Source of the DNA: Nitrospira sp. ST-bin5
GTDB taxonomy: Bacteria > Nitrospirota > Nitrospiria > Nitrospirales > Nitrospiraceae
Assembly (NCBI GenBank): GCA_002083555.1
Contig: MSXN01000005.1
Location: forward strand, 138,114 to 202,113
Direction: 5' to 3'
Length of the DNA stretch: 64,000 bases
Notes under the pieces: model-generated
The model's input: the letters and a program-made list of their open reading frames with translations, nothing else
Database searches by the model: none
What the model was told of the DNA's origin: nothing
Program-made: the position numbers and the translations under genes
In this document: piece after piece, positions 1 to 9,812 of the stretch
Numbering within the stretch: the first letter of the stretch is position 1
How the letters are laid out: every line of letters begins with the position of its first letter

Positions 1-1641
1 GGATTGGCGCATGGGCTCAAATCCATCGGCGTCCCCTTTCGCATCACGCGCGATGTTCGCGAAGCCCTGACGCATCAGGTGGTGGTGGTCTATCCGATGA
101 TCTCGGGGAAGGTGCTCAGTTCCCAAGAGCTTCAGGCGCTGGCCGAATTTCCCCAAGCCGGCGGGACATTGATCGGGGTACAGGTATTGGGCGGCGGGTT
201 GAATGACGTGTTCGGTTTTCGGACTGCGGAAGTTTCACGGCAGCGCTATGACCTGCACCTGTCTGAGTCCGATCCGTTGCTGGCGGATTTGACCGAGCTG
301 CGCGAGCGGCATCTTCGTGTCGGCATTCGAGACAAAGGGATCGAGGTGATGGGAACCTACGGTTATACGGGGAGTGAGGCCCCGCTCGCCCGATTTGACG
401 ACGGCACTGCGGCCGTCACGCAGAAAACCTACGGTAAAGGCCGAGCCTATGCAATCGGGCTTGATCTCGGCTTCCTGCTACTCAAAGGGTACAACAATCG
501 CGGGGAGGAACTTGTTCAGACGTTCGACAACCAGTTTGACCCGACGCTCGATGTCTGGCTGCGGCTGCTGAAGTCGATCTATCGCACCGCCCAGACAGGC
601 GCGGTGACGCTGGGAACGGTGCCCTTCGGCAAGTCGCTGTCGGTCATGCTCACGCACGATGTGGATTTTACGGAGTCCATTAAAAACGCGGTGGATTATG
701 CGGAGTATGAGAAGAGTCAGGGCTTGATTGGCACGTACTTTATCCAGGTGAAATACATTCGCGACTACAACGATGATATTTTCTTCAATGACGAAGGGGT
801 GCGGTATCTCGCGCGTCTTGCAGGTCTCGGCATGGAGCTGGGGAGTCACACGATCGCCCACTCGAGGGTCTTCAACCGGTTTCCGATGGGGACGGGGCGG
901 GAAGCCTATCCCGCCTATGCGCCGTTCGTGAAGGATCGGACCACGGCTTTGAATGCGAGCATCCTCGGCGAATTGCGGGTCAGCAAATTCTTGATCGATC
1001 ATTTCTCAGGCCAGTCCATCGTGTCATTCAGGCCGGGCGAGCTCTCCAATCCGTTCAGCCTTCCACAGGCGTTGCTGGCCACCGGATATCGATATAGCTC
1101 AACGGCCACTGCGAACAACTCGCTGACCCATCTGCCGTATCAGCTGAACTACGATCGATTGACGGACAGCGAAGTCGAACTGTTCGAGTTCCCCGTCACG
1201 ATTGAAGACGAGGAGCTGCCGAAGATGGGAGACCGGCTGCCGGAAGCCTTGGAGGTCGCGCGCCAGATCAGCCGGTACGGTGGTTCAATGGTTGTGCTCA
1301 TCCATCCCAATATCCTCGATCATAAGCTGGCCTTTGAAAAAGGGTTTGTCGAAGGCGTGCGGTCTTATGCCTGGTTTGGGTCGGTAAGGGAATTCGGGCG
1401 CTGGTGGGCTGCGCGCAATCAGGTGAAACTCGACGTGGCTCAGGATGCGACGAGCCTGACGGTGACGATTGCGTCTCCTGAATCGGTGGACGGATTGACT
1501 CTTGAGATCCCGGCGGGCTGGAGATTGAGTGCAGCGGGTTCGTCATTGCAGGGCATCCAGCAACGGAGTGCCGCGGTCATTCTGCCGGAATGGCAGGGCA
1601 CGCACAGGCTGGTCTTTTCATCGAGCCGGTCGTCGAGGTAG
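1..1641 (+). CDS. Polysaccharide deacetylase (NodB-fold) family protein, 5' truncated
   Basis: The frame is open to the first base of the window, so the true start lies upstream. About 546 codons are visible. The middle of the protein carries the carbohydrate esterase 4 / NodB signature: LTHDVDF (first metal Asp pair) near residue 217 and GSHTIAHS (the H-S/T-x3-H metal motif) near residue 281, with a late LIHPN segment supplying the conserved C-terminal His. The N-terminal ~190 residues, with a glycine-rich segment, resemble a Rossmann or glutamine-amidotransferase-like domain rather than a signal peptide, but that domain is not assigned. The family removes N-acetyl groups from surface polysaccharides. 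It converges on the HEAT-repeat gene, so the two are not co-transcribed. The substrate cannot be told from the sequence. Confidence 0.8.
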   Translation, partial: GLAHGLKSIGVPFRITRDVREALTHQVVVVYPMISGKVLSSQELQALAEFPQAGGTLIGVQVLGGGLNDVFGFRTAEVSRQRYDLHLSESDPLLADLTELRERHLRVGIRDKGIEVMGTYGYTGSEAPLARFDDGTAAVTQKTYGKGRAYAIGLDLGFLLLKGYNNRGEELVQTFDNQFDPTLDVWLRLLKSIYRTAQTGAVTLGTVPFGKSLSVMLTHDVDFTESIKNAVDYAEYEKSQGLIGTYFIQVKYIRDYNDDIFFNDEGVRYLARLAGLGMELGSHTIAHSRVFNRFPMGTGREAYPAYAPFVKDRTTALNASILGELRVSKFLIDHFSGQSIVSFRPGELSNPFSLPQALLATGYRYSSTATANNSLTHLPYQLNYDRLTDSEVELFEFPVTIEDEELPKMGDRLPEALEVARQISRYGGSMVVLIHPNILDHKLAFEKGFVEGVRSYAWFGSVREFGRWWAARNQVKLDVAQDATSLTVTIASPESVDGLTLEIPAGWRLSAAGSSLQGIQQRSAAVILPEWQGTHRLVFSSSRSSR

Positions 1642-1656
1642 CGGCTGCCCCGGCCG

Positions 1657-2766
1657 TTAAGCCGGAGCCACTCCGGGAGTTAGCGCATAAGAGTCCTGGA
1701 TTCTCTTGGCGACGAAGGGGGTGAGCACCTTCCGCGCTTCCGTCGTCGGCAGTGTTTGCACAAGGATCGATAGTTTCTCGTCTGTCATGGACGGCAGAAT
1801 GGAGAGGGCCTCCGCGGCTCTGTATCGCACCCACCAGTGGGAGTCGCCCAACAATCCGATCAAGTGTTCTTCATCTTCCTCGACGCCCATCTTTCCGAGA
1901 GCTGACGCAGCGTGGACTCGAATAAACCACGTTGGGTGGGTGAGGTACTGTCGCACGGTGGAGAGATCCTGCGGGTCGGAGCATTGCCCGAAGAGCGACA
2001 GGCACCCGGCCAGCACGTCTTCATGCAGGGGGCGCCGGGCAAGGAGAGGGCGAATCAGCGGCAAGGCGCGATGATTCCTGATCGAAGCGAGAAAGCGGAT
2101 TAGACGAGCGGCAATCAGCGGCGGTGCGTGTCCCGCGGCTTCCCCGAGCGCGCGGGCGACGAGTTCATTTCCCGCGCCCTGGAGGATGGCCAGCACTTTG
2201 AGTGGAGACCAATCGAGACGTTGGGACATCAACGGGACCAACACAGGAATCGCGCGCGGGGCATCGATGCGCACAAGGGCGCGGGCGGCCTCAAGAGAGC
2301 GAAATGCATTCGCGTCATGCGCGAGTTCGACGAGGCGCAGCCAGGCCGAGGGGTCTTTCAAGTGGCCGAGCGTGACGATCGCCAGGAGTTGTTGCCGCAG
2401 CGTCCCTTTGGCCAAATAGTGGTGCACGACGTGATCCATGCCGGTCCGTCGCATCACCGCGCACAACTCGTCCGACGACTCTCCCTTGATGGACTCTTGC
2501 AGGTGATTCCATAAATAGAGAAACAGCACCCGGTCGCGTGGATGAATAGCCGGAAGAGTGTCTGGCGATTCGATGAGGCTCTGCGCCAGAATCGGACGCC
2601 AGACGGTGACCATCCGTTGGCGCCGTCGGTCGGTCAAGGTTCGGAGCCGACGGATGATGAGCGTCCATCCGAGGAGGAGCAGAATGAGACCATGAATCGT
2701 GAAGGTAGCCAGCCATCCGAGATCGACAACTGACCGGGTAAGAGTGTGTTCAACCACGTCTGTCAC
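1657..2766 (-). CDS. HEAT-repeat protein with one N-terminal membrane anchor
   Basis: 369 residues. A single hydrophobic helix (about residues 17-38) is followed by a basic stretch (RRLRTLTDRRRQR), which predicts an N-terminal anchor with the rest cytoplasmic. From about residue 120 to the end the sequence is a run of ~30-residue alpha-helical repeats with the HEAT/PBS pattern; examples are LEAARALVRI, WFIRVHAASALGKMG and WWVRYRAAEALS. Such repeats are protein-protein scaffolds and no catalytic motif is seen. It is the last gene of a minus-strand set (kinase, HPt, receiver, HEAT), 13 bp after the receiver gene, so a scaffold or effector role in that signalling pathway is an inference. Confidence 0.75.
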   Translation of the reverse strand: MTDVVEHTLTRSVVDLGWLATFTIHGLILLLLGWTLIIRRLRTLTDRRRQRMVTVWRPILAQSLIESPDTLPAIHPRDRVLFLYLWNHLQESIKGESSDELCAVMRRTGMDHVVHHYLAKGTLRQQLLAIVTLGHLKDPSAWLRLVELAHDANAFRSLEAARALVRIDAPRAIPVLVPLMSQRLDWSPLKVLAILQGAGNELVARALGEAAGHAPPLIAARLIRFLASIRNHRALPLIRPLLARRPLHEDVLAGCLSLFGQCSDPQDLSTVRQYLTHPTWFIRVHAASALGKMGVEEDEEHLIGLLGDSHWWVRYRAAEALSILPSMTDEKLSILVQTLPTTEARKVLTPFVAKRIQDSYALTPGVAPA

Positions 2767-2779
2767 TCGCTGTCCCCGG

Positions 2780-3178
2780 CTAGGCCGCGGCTCTGAGAAA
2801 GCGGCTCAGCCGTGCGGTCAGCTCCCGCGGGTTGAACGGTTTCACCATATAGTCATTGGCGCCCGCAGCCAAGGCCTGTTGAATGTCGTGCTCGCTGGAG
2901 TCCGCGGTGAGCATGACGATGGGAACTTGCTGCCACTCCGTCTTGTTCCGAATATACGGCAGCAGTTGCAGGCCGCTCACGTGCGGCAACATGATGTCGA
3001 GCAAGACCAGATTGGGCGGCGGCATTGTATCGATGAGCTGCTGCGCCTGGTGGCCGTCGGGTGCATGCACGACATGGTACCCGGCGCGCTCCAGGAGAAA
3101 TCTGATCAAGCCGGCGGTATCTTCCTCGTCTTCCGCCATCAGCAATGTGGGTTTGCCGGAAGGTGTTGTCGCTGTCAT
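2780..3178 (-). CDS. Single-domain response regulator (CheY-like)
   Basis: 132 residues forming one receiver domain: acidic pocket AEDEED near residues 15-20, phosphoacceptor Asp in LVLLDIMLP (about D61), the conserved Thr in VMLTAD, and the Lys-Pro pair in YMVKPFN. No output domain follows, so it acts through protein contacts. It lies between the HPt gene and the HEAT-repeat gene on the same strand. The simplest reading is the terminal receiver of a His-Asp-His-Asp relay that starts at the adjacent hybrid kinase. Confidence 0.9.
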   Translation of the reverse strand: MTATTPSGKPTLLMAEDEEDTAGLIRFLLERAGYHVVHAPDGHQAQQLIDTMPPPNLVLLDIMLPHVSGLQLLPYIRNKTEWQQVPIVMLTADSSEHDIQQALAAGANDYMVKPFNPRELTARLSRFLRAAA

Positions 3179-3208
3179 GGAATCTCCTTTCGCTCTCTGC
3201 TGTCGTCG

Positions 3209-3538
3209 CTAGTCGAACACCACCTGGACCTGTTCCAGATATGTTGCGAGCAGCGAAAGCTCTGTGGCAATCGGAGCCGCCGATCCTGCCTTCGCGGCCT
3301 GTTCGATCGTGGCGGCCATCGCAGTGACACGATCGAAGCCATAGCTGCCGCCGGCTCCCTTCATTCCGTGCGCGAGCTTGCGAACCGCGTCAAAGTCTTG
3401 TCGCTCCAGCGCTTCCCGCATCGTCACGACCTCCTTCTTCCGATTGGCCATGAATTTCGGCAGCAGGGGCTCAAAGTCAGACTCGACGTGAACGGTGAGT
3501 GCGTCATTATCTGGTGTCGGTTGGGGTGTGGCGGGCAT
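3209..3538 (-). CDS. Histidine phosphotransfer (HPt) protein
   Basis: 109 residues from the ATG at 3538, which overlaps the kinase stop codon by one base (TGATG) and indicates translational coupling. A longer reading frame exists upstream but lies inside the kinase gene. The motif AHGMKGAGGSYGF is the classic HPt helix with its phospho-His (about H62). Hpt domains shuttle phosphate from a hybrid kinase receiver to a final response regulator, and here both partners flank the gene. Confidence 0.88.
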   Translation of the reverse strand: MPATPQPTPDNDALTVHVESDFEPLLPKFMANRKKEVVTMREALERQDFDAVRKLAHGMKGAGGSYGFDRVTAMAATIEQAAKAGSAAPIATELSLLATYLEQVQVVFD

Positions 3539-6500
3539 CAGGCAGCCTCCTGGCGGTCGGGTTGACGCGTATATTGGCGCACGGCGTCGAGCAGCGTCTT
3601 CTTCTTGATGGGTTTCGTCAGATGGGCCGTGCAGCCGGATGTCAGGCTCTTTTCGAGTTCTTCGGGAAAGGCATTGGCAGTCAGCGCCAGGATCGGAGTC
3701 GGCGTGCGGCGATATTCCTCCTCCCATTTTCGGATCAGGCCGGTGGCCTCATATCCATCCATAACGGGCATTTGCATGTCCATGAAGACAAGATCGTATG
3801 TGCCCGTTTTGAATTTCTCCAATGCGATGGCTCCGTTTTCCGCCATGTCGAGGTCATAGGGTGCTGTCTTCAAGAAGAGTGCGACGACGTCGCGATTGTC
3901 TTCCAGATCTTCGGCCAGAAGGATCCGGCCTCTCGCAAGGCTTGAGGCGGGTGTGAGTGGCGGATTGGGAGCTGCGGAACGCTGCGCGGGTGCCGGATTG
4001 GCCCCGTCGGAGCGAGGCAGGTCGGTGAGGGTGCTGATCACCGCACTCAGCAGTGCCATACTTCGAATCGGCTTACTGAGCTGTCTGTGAATGCCCAAGG
4101 CGTGAGCCTTGGATGCGTTGCTGCTGCCGAAATCCGATGTCAGCATCAGGATCGGCGTCCTGGAGAACTCCGGAGACGCACGTATCGCTTCGGCCACAGA
4201 AAACCCGTCCATGTCCGGCATGCGGGAGTCAAGAATGACGAGACGAAATGGGGCGCCGTCGGTGTGGGCCTTCTGCATCGCGGTCAACGCGGCCGGGCCG
4301 TCCCCGGCTTCAGCGATCCTGGCGCCGGCCCGGGTGAGAATGTCCTTGCAAACCAGGCGGACGGTCGCGTTATCGTCGACGACCAGAATGAACGTGCCGG
4401 TCGGGAGCGGGCCGGTTCCGACGGTGGACGGAGGCTCCGATGCGGTATGTGGCAGACGGACTGTGACATGCATGGTGCAGCCAGCGCCGAGCGTGCTTTC
4501 CACCCAGATCCGCCCGCCCATCAGTTCGGCGAGGCGCCGGCAGATGCTCAGGCCGAGCCCGGTGCCGCCGTACTTCCTCGTGGTGGAAGAATCGACTTGT
4601 GTGAAGTTCTCGAAGATCGTACTCAGCTTGTCTTCGGGAATCCCGATTCCGCTGTCTGCGACACTAAGATGAAGCAGGCCTTCCGTGGACGGGTCGTGCT
4701 GCACGCGCAGGATGATTTCGCCCTGGTCGGTGAATTTGATGGCATTGCCGAGAAGATTGATCAGGATTTGTCTCAGGCGCGTGGGATCTCCCGTCACCGT
4801 GAGAGCGGCGTCGGGTGCCACGTGCGTGATGAGTTCGAGCCCCTTGGCGTGCGCCCGCACAGCCATAAGCTCGCCGCTGGTTTCGACGAGTTCGCGAAGA
4901 TCGAAGGGGATATTCTCCAATTTCATATGGCCGGATTCGATTTTCGAGAAATCTAAGATATCGTTGATCAGTCCAAGCAAGGAGTTTGCCGCTCGATTGA
5001 ACCGATTCACGAAATTCTTTTGTTCGTCGGTCAGCTGCGTTTCCATCAATAGCTCGGCCATGCCGATGATGGCATTCATCGGCGTGCGGATTTCGTGGCT
5101 CATCGTGGCGAGGAACGCGCTTTTGGCTTGTGTCGCCGCCAGCGCCTGATCGCGGGCCCGCTGGAGTTCATGGTTTTGCGCTTCCAGATTCTGCGCCGCG
5201 ATGCGTAACGCGCCTTCCGCTTCCTTCCGCTGGAGGGTGTTTCGGTAGGACTGGAGGATGTTGGCGCAGGTCTGGACCAACGGGTCCAGATACTCGATCA
5301 AGGGCGGCGGATATCCATCCGGCCGACCGGCCATGCCGATGAAGCCGATGACACGATTGCCTTCGAGTAGCGGAAGGCCGAGAAATGTGTGGGGCGCCTG
5401 GTCGTTTCCCGTCGGGTTGGGAGTACTCGGGGGCTGCGGGTTTTCGTTGACGAGCAAGGGCGCGCCTTTCGTGAGCACGTGGTCGATGTGGCGTTTGAGG
5501 CGAGGGTCTTGTATGACGCCGAGCAGTTCCTGCTCGGCGTGTCCCTGCTGGTTCTGCTGCAAAGGCGCCGTTGATGCGAGGAGGCGCACCGCCGGAGAGA
5601 GGCCTTGCCGAGGCTGAAGCTCTCCGATCACGCCGCCTGCGCTGCGGGTGAGTGTGCGAAACCGATTGAGCAGGCCTGTGAATACCTTCTGGGTGCCGGA
5701 TTCCTCGATAAAGGCTTCCTGCACTTCCGAGATCGCGGATAACAGGGCCTGCTGGGCTTCGGTCTGGAGTGCTGCCTGCTTGAGCGCGGTGACGTCTTTC
5801 GCAATGCCGAGAAATCCTGTCAGCGCGCCGTTGGGCCCTCGCACGGCTGTGACGACCAGACTGACGGTGATGCCGTCGCCGTCTTTCCGAAGGTAGGTCC
5901 ATTCCCGTTCTTCGTAGCCTCCCATGCGCGCCGCTTCAACCAGGACATCGGCACCGGCCAGCGGACGTCCGAATCGTTCAGAGAGCTGCTGCCCGCGGAC
6001 GGCTATTTCCGAGGGGAGGTGGAAAGAGTCGAGGGTGCGCTGTCCGATGACTTCATCGGCCTGGTAGCCCAGCAGGCGCTCGGCGCCGAAGTTAAAGAGC
6101 GTAATAATGCCTTGCGGATTGGTGGCGATGATGCCGATTTCCGTGGCGGAATCGAGGACGGTTTGCAGTCGCGCGCGAGTATCGGCGATTTCCTCCAGCG
6201 CCTGTTTTTGCGCGGTGATGTTACTGCAAGTCCAGATCAGCCACTGTTCTTCATGGTGCCGCTCCGGAAGCGTTTTCAAGGAGGCTTCGACCCAGATGGA
6301 CTCGCCGGATTTGGTGCGGCCGATCAGATCCCCCCGCCAGGTGCCGTGCTGTCGGAGGAGGGGGAAAAACACGTCGTCGAGTTTCGCGACCCATTCGGAT
6401 GGATACAACGTTGTCCAGGACTGCCCGATGAGGTCGATGGGACGAAAGCCATGCATGGCGGCAAAGGCGTCGTTGACGAACGTATAGCGGCCTTCCTTGG

Positions 6501-7110
6501 TCAGGAGGGCGATGCCCTCGGTGCTATGTCCCAATGCCAGGAGCAGCCGCTCATGCATCGCTTCGGCTTGCCGCTGGGCTTGGGTACTCTGGGCGAGTTG
6601 CTTCGTGCGTTGCCGGAGCTCCAACTGGCTCATGACTTGCCGTGCCAGGGCGGTGAGGGCCTGCTCCTGTTTGGGGCTGACATGGCGGGGATGACGATCG
6701 AGCACGCAGAGGGTGCCGATCGCATCGCCATCTGCAGTGAGGAGGGGAATGCCTGCGTAGAAGCGAATGAACGGCTCTCCCGCGACCATGGGATGATTCG
6801 CGAATCGAAGATCAGCCAAGGCATTGGGAAGTACGATGGGGTGCGACTGCATGATGGTATGGGCGCAGAGCGAGCGAGCTCGCGGGAGTTCGGTCTGGGG
6901 AATTCCGATGCGGGATTTGAACCAGAGGCGGGTGTGATCCATGAAGCCGATGTAGGCCATGGGGGCTCCGCAGATCTGCGTCGCGAGCTGGCATAGGTCG
7001 TCGAAGGCCGGCTCAGCTTGGGAGTCCAGGATGCCATAGCGCAACAGGGCGTCGTGGCGTCGGTATTCATCTTGCGGCTGTATAGAAGGCTTCATCACGC
7101 TCGGTGGCAT
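3538..7110 (-). CDS. Hybrid sensor histidine kinase (GAF-PAS-PAS-GAF-HisKA-HATPase-REC-REC)
   Basis: 1190 residues with no clear membrane helices, so probably cytoplasmic. Order: GAF-like domain (about 35-165, ending FYAGIPLLT..IGTLCVLD), PAS (187-300), PAS with PAC (313-440), a diverged GAF (460-625), HisKA with phospho-His H672 in ATMSHEIRTPMN, HATPase_c (775-888; N box LLGNAIKFT, DSGIGIP, GGTGLGLSI), and two receivers with Asp D961 (VILDSRMP) and D1111 (VFMDMQMP). All catalytic residues are present. It heads a unit with HPt, receiver and HEAT genes, so the four probably form one phosphorelay. The signal is unknown; GAF and PAS domains suggest a small ligand, redox or light cue. Confidence 0.93.
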   Translation of the reverse strand: MPPSVMKPSIQPQDEYRRHDALLRYGILDSQAEPAFDDLCQLATQICGAPMAYIGFMDHTRLWFKSRIGIPQTELPRARSLCAHTIMQSHPIVLPNALADLRFANHPMVAGEPFIRFYAGIPLLTADGDAIGTLCVLDRHPRHVSPKQEQALTALARQVMSQLELRQRTKQLAQSTQAQRQAEAMHERLLLALGHSTEGIALLTKEGRYTFVNDAFAAMHGFRPIDLIGQSWTTLYPSEWVAKLDDVFFPLLRQHGTWRGDLIGRTKSGESIWVEASLKTLPERHHEEQWLIWTCSNITAQKQALEEIADTRARLQTVLDSATEIGIIATNPQGIITLFNFGAERLLGYQADEVIGQRTLDSFHLPSEIAVRGQQLSERFGRPLAGADVLVEAARMGGYEEREWTYLRKDGDGITVSLVVTAVRGPNGALTGFLGIAKDVTALKQAALQTEAQQALLSAISEVQEAFIEESGTQKVFTGLLNRFRTLTRSAGGVIGELQPRQGLSPAVRLLASTAPLQQNQQGHAEQELLGVIQDPRLKRHIDHVLTKGAPLLVNENPQPPSTPNPTGNDQAPHTFLGLPLLEGNRVIGFIGMAGRPDGYPPPLIEYLDPLVQTCANILQSYRNTLQRKEAEGALRIAAQNLEAQNHELQRARDQALAATQAKSAFLATMSHEIRTPMNAIIGMAELLMETQLTDEQKNFVNRFNRAANSLLGLINDILDFSKIESGHMKLENIPFDLRELVETSGELMAVRAHAKGLELITHVAPDAALTVTGDPTRLRQILINLLGNAIKFTDQGEIILRVQHDPSTEGLLHLSVADSGIGIPEDKLSTIFENFTQVDSSTTRKYGGTGLGLSICRRLAELMGGRIWVESTLGAGCTMHVTVRLPHTASEPPSTVGTGPLPTGTFILVVDDNATVRLVCKDILTRAGARIAEAGDGPAALTAMQKAHTDGAPFRLVILDSRMPDMDGFSVAEAIRASPEFSRTPILMLTSDFGSSNASKAHALGIHRQLSKPIRSMALLSAVISTLTDLPRSDGANPAPAQRSAAPNPPLTPASSLARGRILLAEDLEDNRDVVALFLKTAPYDLDMAENGAIALEKFKTGTYDLVFMDMQMPVMDGYEATGLIRKWEEEYRRTPTPILALTANAFPEELEKSLTSGCTAHLTKPIKKKTLLDAVRQYTRQPDRQEAA

Positions 7111-7400
7111 CCGGTCGGGAATGCAATGGTTTAGGTCGTTAGGCGATAACCCTTAGCCAAGGATGGACCGCCGGAGCGCAGAACAGTGCCACATCTCCGG
7201 CTATCTTCTCGGCAAATTCCCGTGCAATCTTGAGCGGTTGATGAGTGGGGTGGTCTGTAGGACTTCGCTCCCTGCCCTCCGGGAAGACGGCCTCTGGTGT
7301 AACGGGTCTGATTGCCTGGTCTGCTTGAGTTTTGGGGGGATGCATTGTAAGGTGACGAGGCGACCCTGCCAGATTCTTTTTCCCTTTGGAGCGTGTCTGA
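7111..7400. other. Intergenic region upstream of the class A PBP gene
   Basis: 290 bp between the divergent kinase and PBP genes. Short open frames on both strands show no family resemblance and lack good ribosome sites. It should hold both divergent promoters, but I see no strong -35/-10 pair. TTTGGAG about 12 bases before 7401 is a reasonable ribosome site for the PBP gene. Confidence 0.5.
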
Positions 7401-9809
7401 ATGCCTGGTGACGACCGGTTCGTTGAAATACAGCAGCCTTCGCGTCGTCCCTGGCGTTGGTGGCAGATCACCCTCGTCACGCTGTGTGCCCTCGGTATTG
7501 TGGGCGTCACGGCTGCGGCTGGCGTGATCTGGCATTTGGCTCAGGATCTTCCCCCCTTGGACCTCTTACAGGGGTACCAACCGAGTTTGGTCACGACGGT
7601 CTATGCCGACGATCGGCAGCCGATTGGCCAGTTCTTTATCGAGCGGCGGACGCTGACCCCTCTGGACCACATTCCGAAAACATTGACGCATGCCGTGATT
7701 GCGACGGAAGACGTGCGGTTTTTCGAGCATCCGGGGTTGGACTATATCGGGATTTTGCGAGCTGCGTGGACCAACCTTCGCCATGGCGGGAAGAAGGTGG
7801 AAGGGGCGAGCACGATTACGCAGCAACTGGCGCGATCCCTCTTCTTATCCGCAGAGCGATCGTATGATCGGAAGCTGCGGGAATTGATCCTGGCTTATAA
7901 GATGGAAGCGGTGTCCACGAAAGAGCAGATTCTTGAAACCTATTTGAACCAGATCTATTTCGGTCAGGGGTCTTACGGTGTGGCGTCTGCGGCCCAATCG
8001 TATTTCGGAAAAGAGATCGAAAAACTTACGCTCGCCGAGTCTGCGTTTCTCGGCGGACTGCCAAAGTCGCCGAGCCGGTTCTCCCCGTTTACGAACTACG
8101 AGCGGGCGAAAAAGCGTCAGGAGCACGTACTTGCACGTATGGAAGAGGCGGGATTCATTTCCATTGCTGAGCGCGATGCCGCGATTGCAGAGGAGTTGAA
8201 ATTCCACCGGCCTGGCAGTGAGCACATTGCGCCCTATTTCGTGGAGCATGTGCGGCAGCAACTGGTCGCAAAATACGGCGAATCCATGGTGTACAAAGGT
8301 GGGTTGCAGATCTTCACGACGCTGAATCTGGAAATGCAGCGAGCTGCAGAGAGGGCGTTTCTTGCTGGCGTCCGGGATCTCGACAAACGCCAAGGATGGC
8401 GGGGACCCAAGAAAACGGTCGACCTTGCGACGGTGCAAATCCCAGGGGCTCCGCTCTCGGATCAACCGATCAAGGCCGGAGATTTTCTTGAGGGCATCGT
8501 GCTGAAGCAGGCCAAGGATCACTATGTGGTCCAGCTCGGAGATCAGACGGCGAAGCTCCTATTCGATGACATGGCCTGGGCCAAACGTGTGTTGAAAGGG
8601 ACTGATCCGACACAGGATGTGGTGGTGACGCCTGACGTCAAGAAAACCTTGAAGCCGGGCGATGTGATTGAGGTCGGCGTCAAAAAGCTCGCCAAGGACG
8701 GGATGCAACTGACTCTGGAGCAGACGCCGATTGTCGAAGGCGGGCTGGTTTCGGTTGATCCCCGGACAGGGGCCATTCGTGCCATGGTTGGTGGCTACGA
8801 TTTTTCCCGCAGCGAATATAACCGGGCGGTTCAGGCCCATCGGCAGCCCGGCTCAGCGTTTAAGCCGGTGATCTACGCCACGGCAATGGCGCAGGGGATG
8901 AGTCCTGCGACGCAAATTCTCGATGCGCCGGTGGTGTACGAGCAGGAAGCCGACGATAAGATCTGGAAGCCGGAGAATTACGGACGGAAATTCCACGGGA
9001 TGGTGACGCTGCGCGATGCGCTGGCGCACTCGCATAATCTGGCCACCGTGCGATTGCTGGACAAGGTGGGCATCAAGAATGTCATTGAGTTTGCGCGAAC
9101 GGTCGGCGTCACGAGTCCGCTTCCTGCAGATTTATCCCTGGGGCTGGGATCATCCTCTATCGGGCTGTTGGAGCTAACCTCAGTCTACGGCGTTTTCTTG
9201 AACAAAGGGACGAGGGCTGAGCCCTTTGCGATCAAGGTGGCCAAGGACAGTACCGGCAAGACACTTGAGGCTATGGAGGATCAGCCGCACGAAATCATCA
9301 CGAAAGAGACGGCCTATCTGATCACCAACATGATGGAAGATGTGATTCAGAAAGGGACCGGTCAGGCGGCGAAGGTGATCGACCGGCCGGTCGCCGGCAA
9401 GACCGGCACCACGAACGAATATATTAATGCCTGGTTTATCGGCGGGGCTCCGAACTTGGTGACGGGGGTATATGTCGGATTTGACGATCGCCGGCCCTTG
9501 GGAGAAAGCGAGACCGGTGCCCGTTCGGCTCTGCCGATTTGGATTCAGTTCATGAGGGAGGCCTTGCTCCAATTGCCGGTGGTGCCGTTTGAAATTCCTG
9601 AAGGCATCACCTATGTAAAGGTCGATCCGACAACTGGCCTGCTGGAGTCGGAGCAAGAGGGAGACGGAGAAAAAGGCTCAGTCGAGTTGTTTGCCAAAGG
9701 AAGCGAACCCACGCAATCGGCCGCGCGCCGTCTCGGTCCGACCGATTTTTATAAGCTGGATCAGATTCCTGAGGGTGGATCTGTGGGGGAGGGCGTCACG
9801 GCACCGTAA
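7401..9809 (+). CDS. mrcA: Class A penicillin-binding protein 1A (glycosyltransferase/transpeptidase)
   Basis: 802 residues. An N-terminal membrane helix (about 22-46) is followed by a GT51 peptidoglycan glycosyltransferase domain (65-240) with catalytic Glu in ATEDVRFFEHPG (E103) and the motifs GASTITQQ and RKLRELILAYKME. An OB-like insert (about 330-445) separates it from the transpeptidase domain (450-720). That domain has SAFK (S485 nucleophile), SHN (544-546) and KTGT (667-670). It polymerises and cross-links peptidoglycan at the outer face of the inner membrane. The insert between the GT and TP domains is typical of the PBP1A rather than PBP1B type. Single-gene transcription unit. Confidence 0.94.
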   Translation: MPGDDRFVEIQQPSRRPWRWWQITLVTLCALGIVGVTAAAGVIWHLAQDLPPLDLLQGYQPSLVTTVYADDRQPIGQFFIERRTLTPLDHIPKTLTHAVIATEDVRFFEHPGLDYIGILRAAWTNLRHGGKKVEGASTITQQLARSLFLSAERSYDRKLRELILAYKMEAVSTKEQILETYLNQIYFGQGSYGVASAAQSYFGKEIEKLTLAESAFLGGLPKSPSRFSPFTNYERAKKRQEHVLARMEEAGFISIAERDAAIAEELKFHRPGSEHIAPYFVEHVRQQLVAKYGESMVYKGGLQIFTTLNLEMQRAAERAFLAGVRDLDKRQGWRGPKKTVDLATVQIPGAPLSDQPIKAGDFLEGIVLKQAKDHYVVQLGDQTAKLLFDDMAWAKRVLKGTDPTQDVVVTPDVKKTLKPGDVIEVGVKKLAKDGMQLTLEQTPIVEGGLVSVDPRTGAIRAMVGGYDFSRSEYNRAVQAHRQPGSAFKPVIYATAMAQGMSPATQILDAPVVYEQEADDKIWKPENYGRKFHGMVTLRDALAHSHNLATVRLLDKVGIKNVIEFARTVGVTSPLPADLSLGLGSSSIGLLELTSVYGVFLNKGTRAEPFAIKVAKDSTGKTLEAMEDQPHEIITKETAYLITNMMEDVIQKGTGQAAKVIDRPVAGKTGTTNEYINAWFIGGAPNLVTGVYVGFDDRRPLGESETGARSALPIWIQFMREALLQLPVVPFEIPEGITYVKVDPTTGLLESEQEGDGEKGSVELFAKGSEPTQSAARRLGPTDFYKLDQIPEGGSVGEGVTAP

Positions 9810-9812
9810 GTC

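Noticed and set aside
478..1002. 174-codon minus-strand frame within the deacetylase gene
   Set aside because: Shadow of a strongly coding GC-rich frame; no ribosome site or family features.
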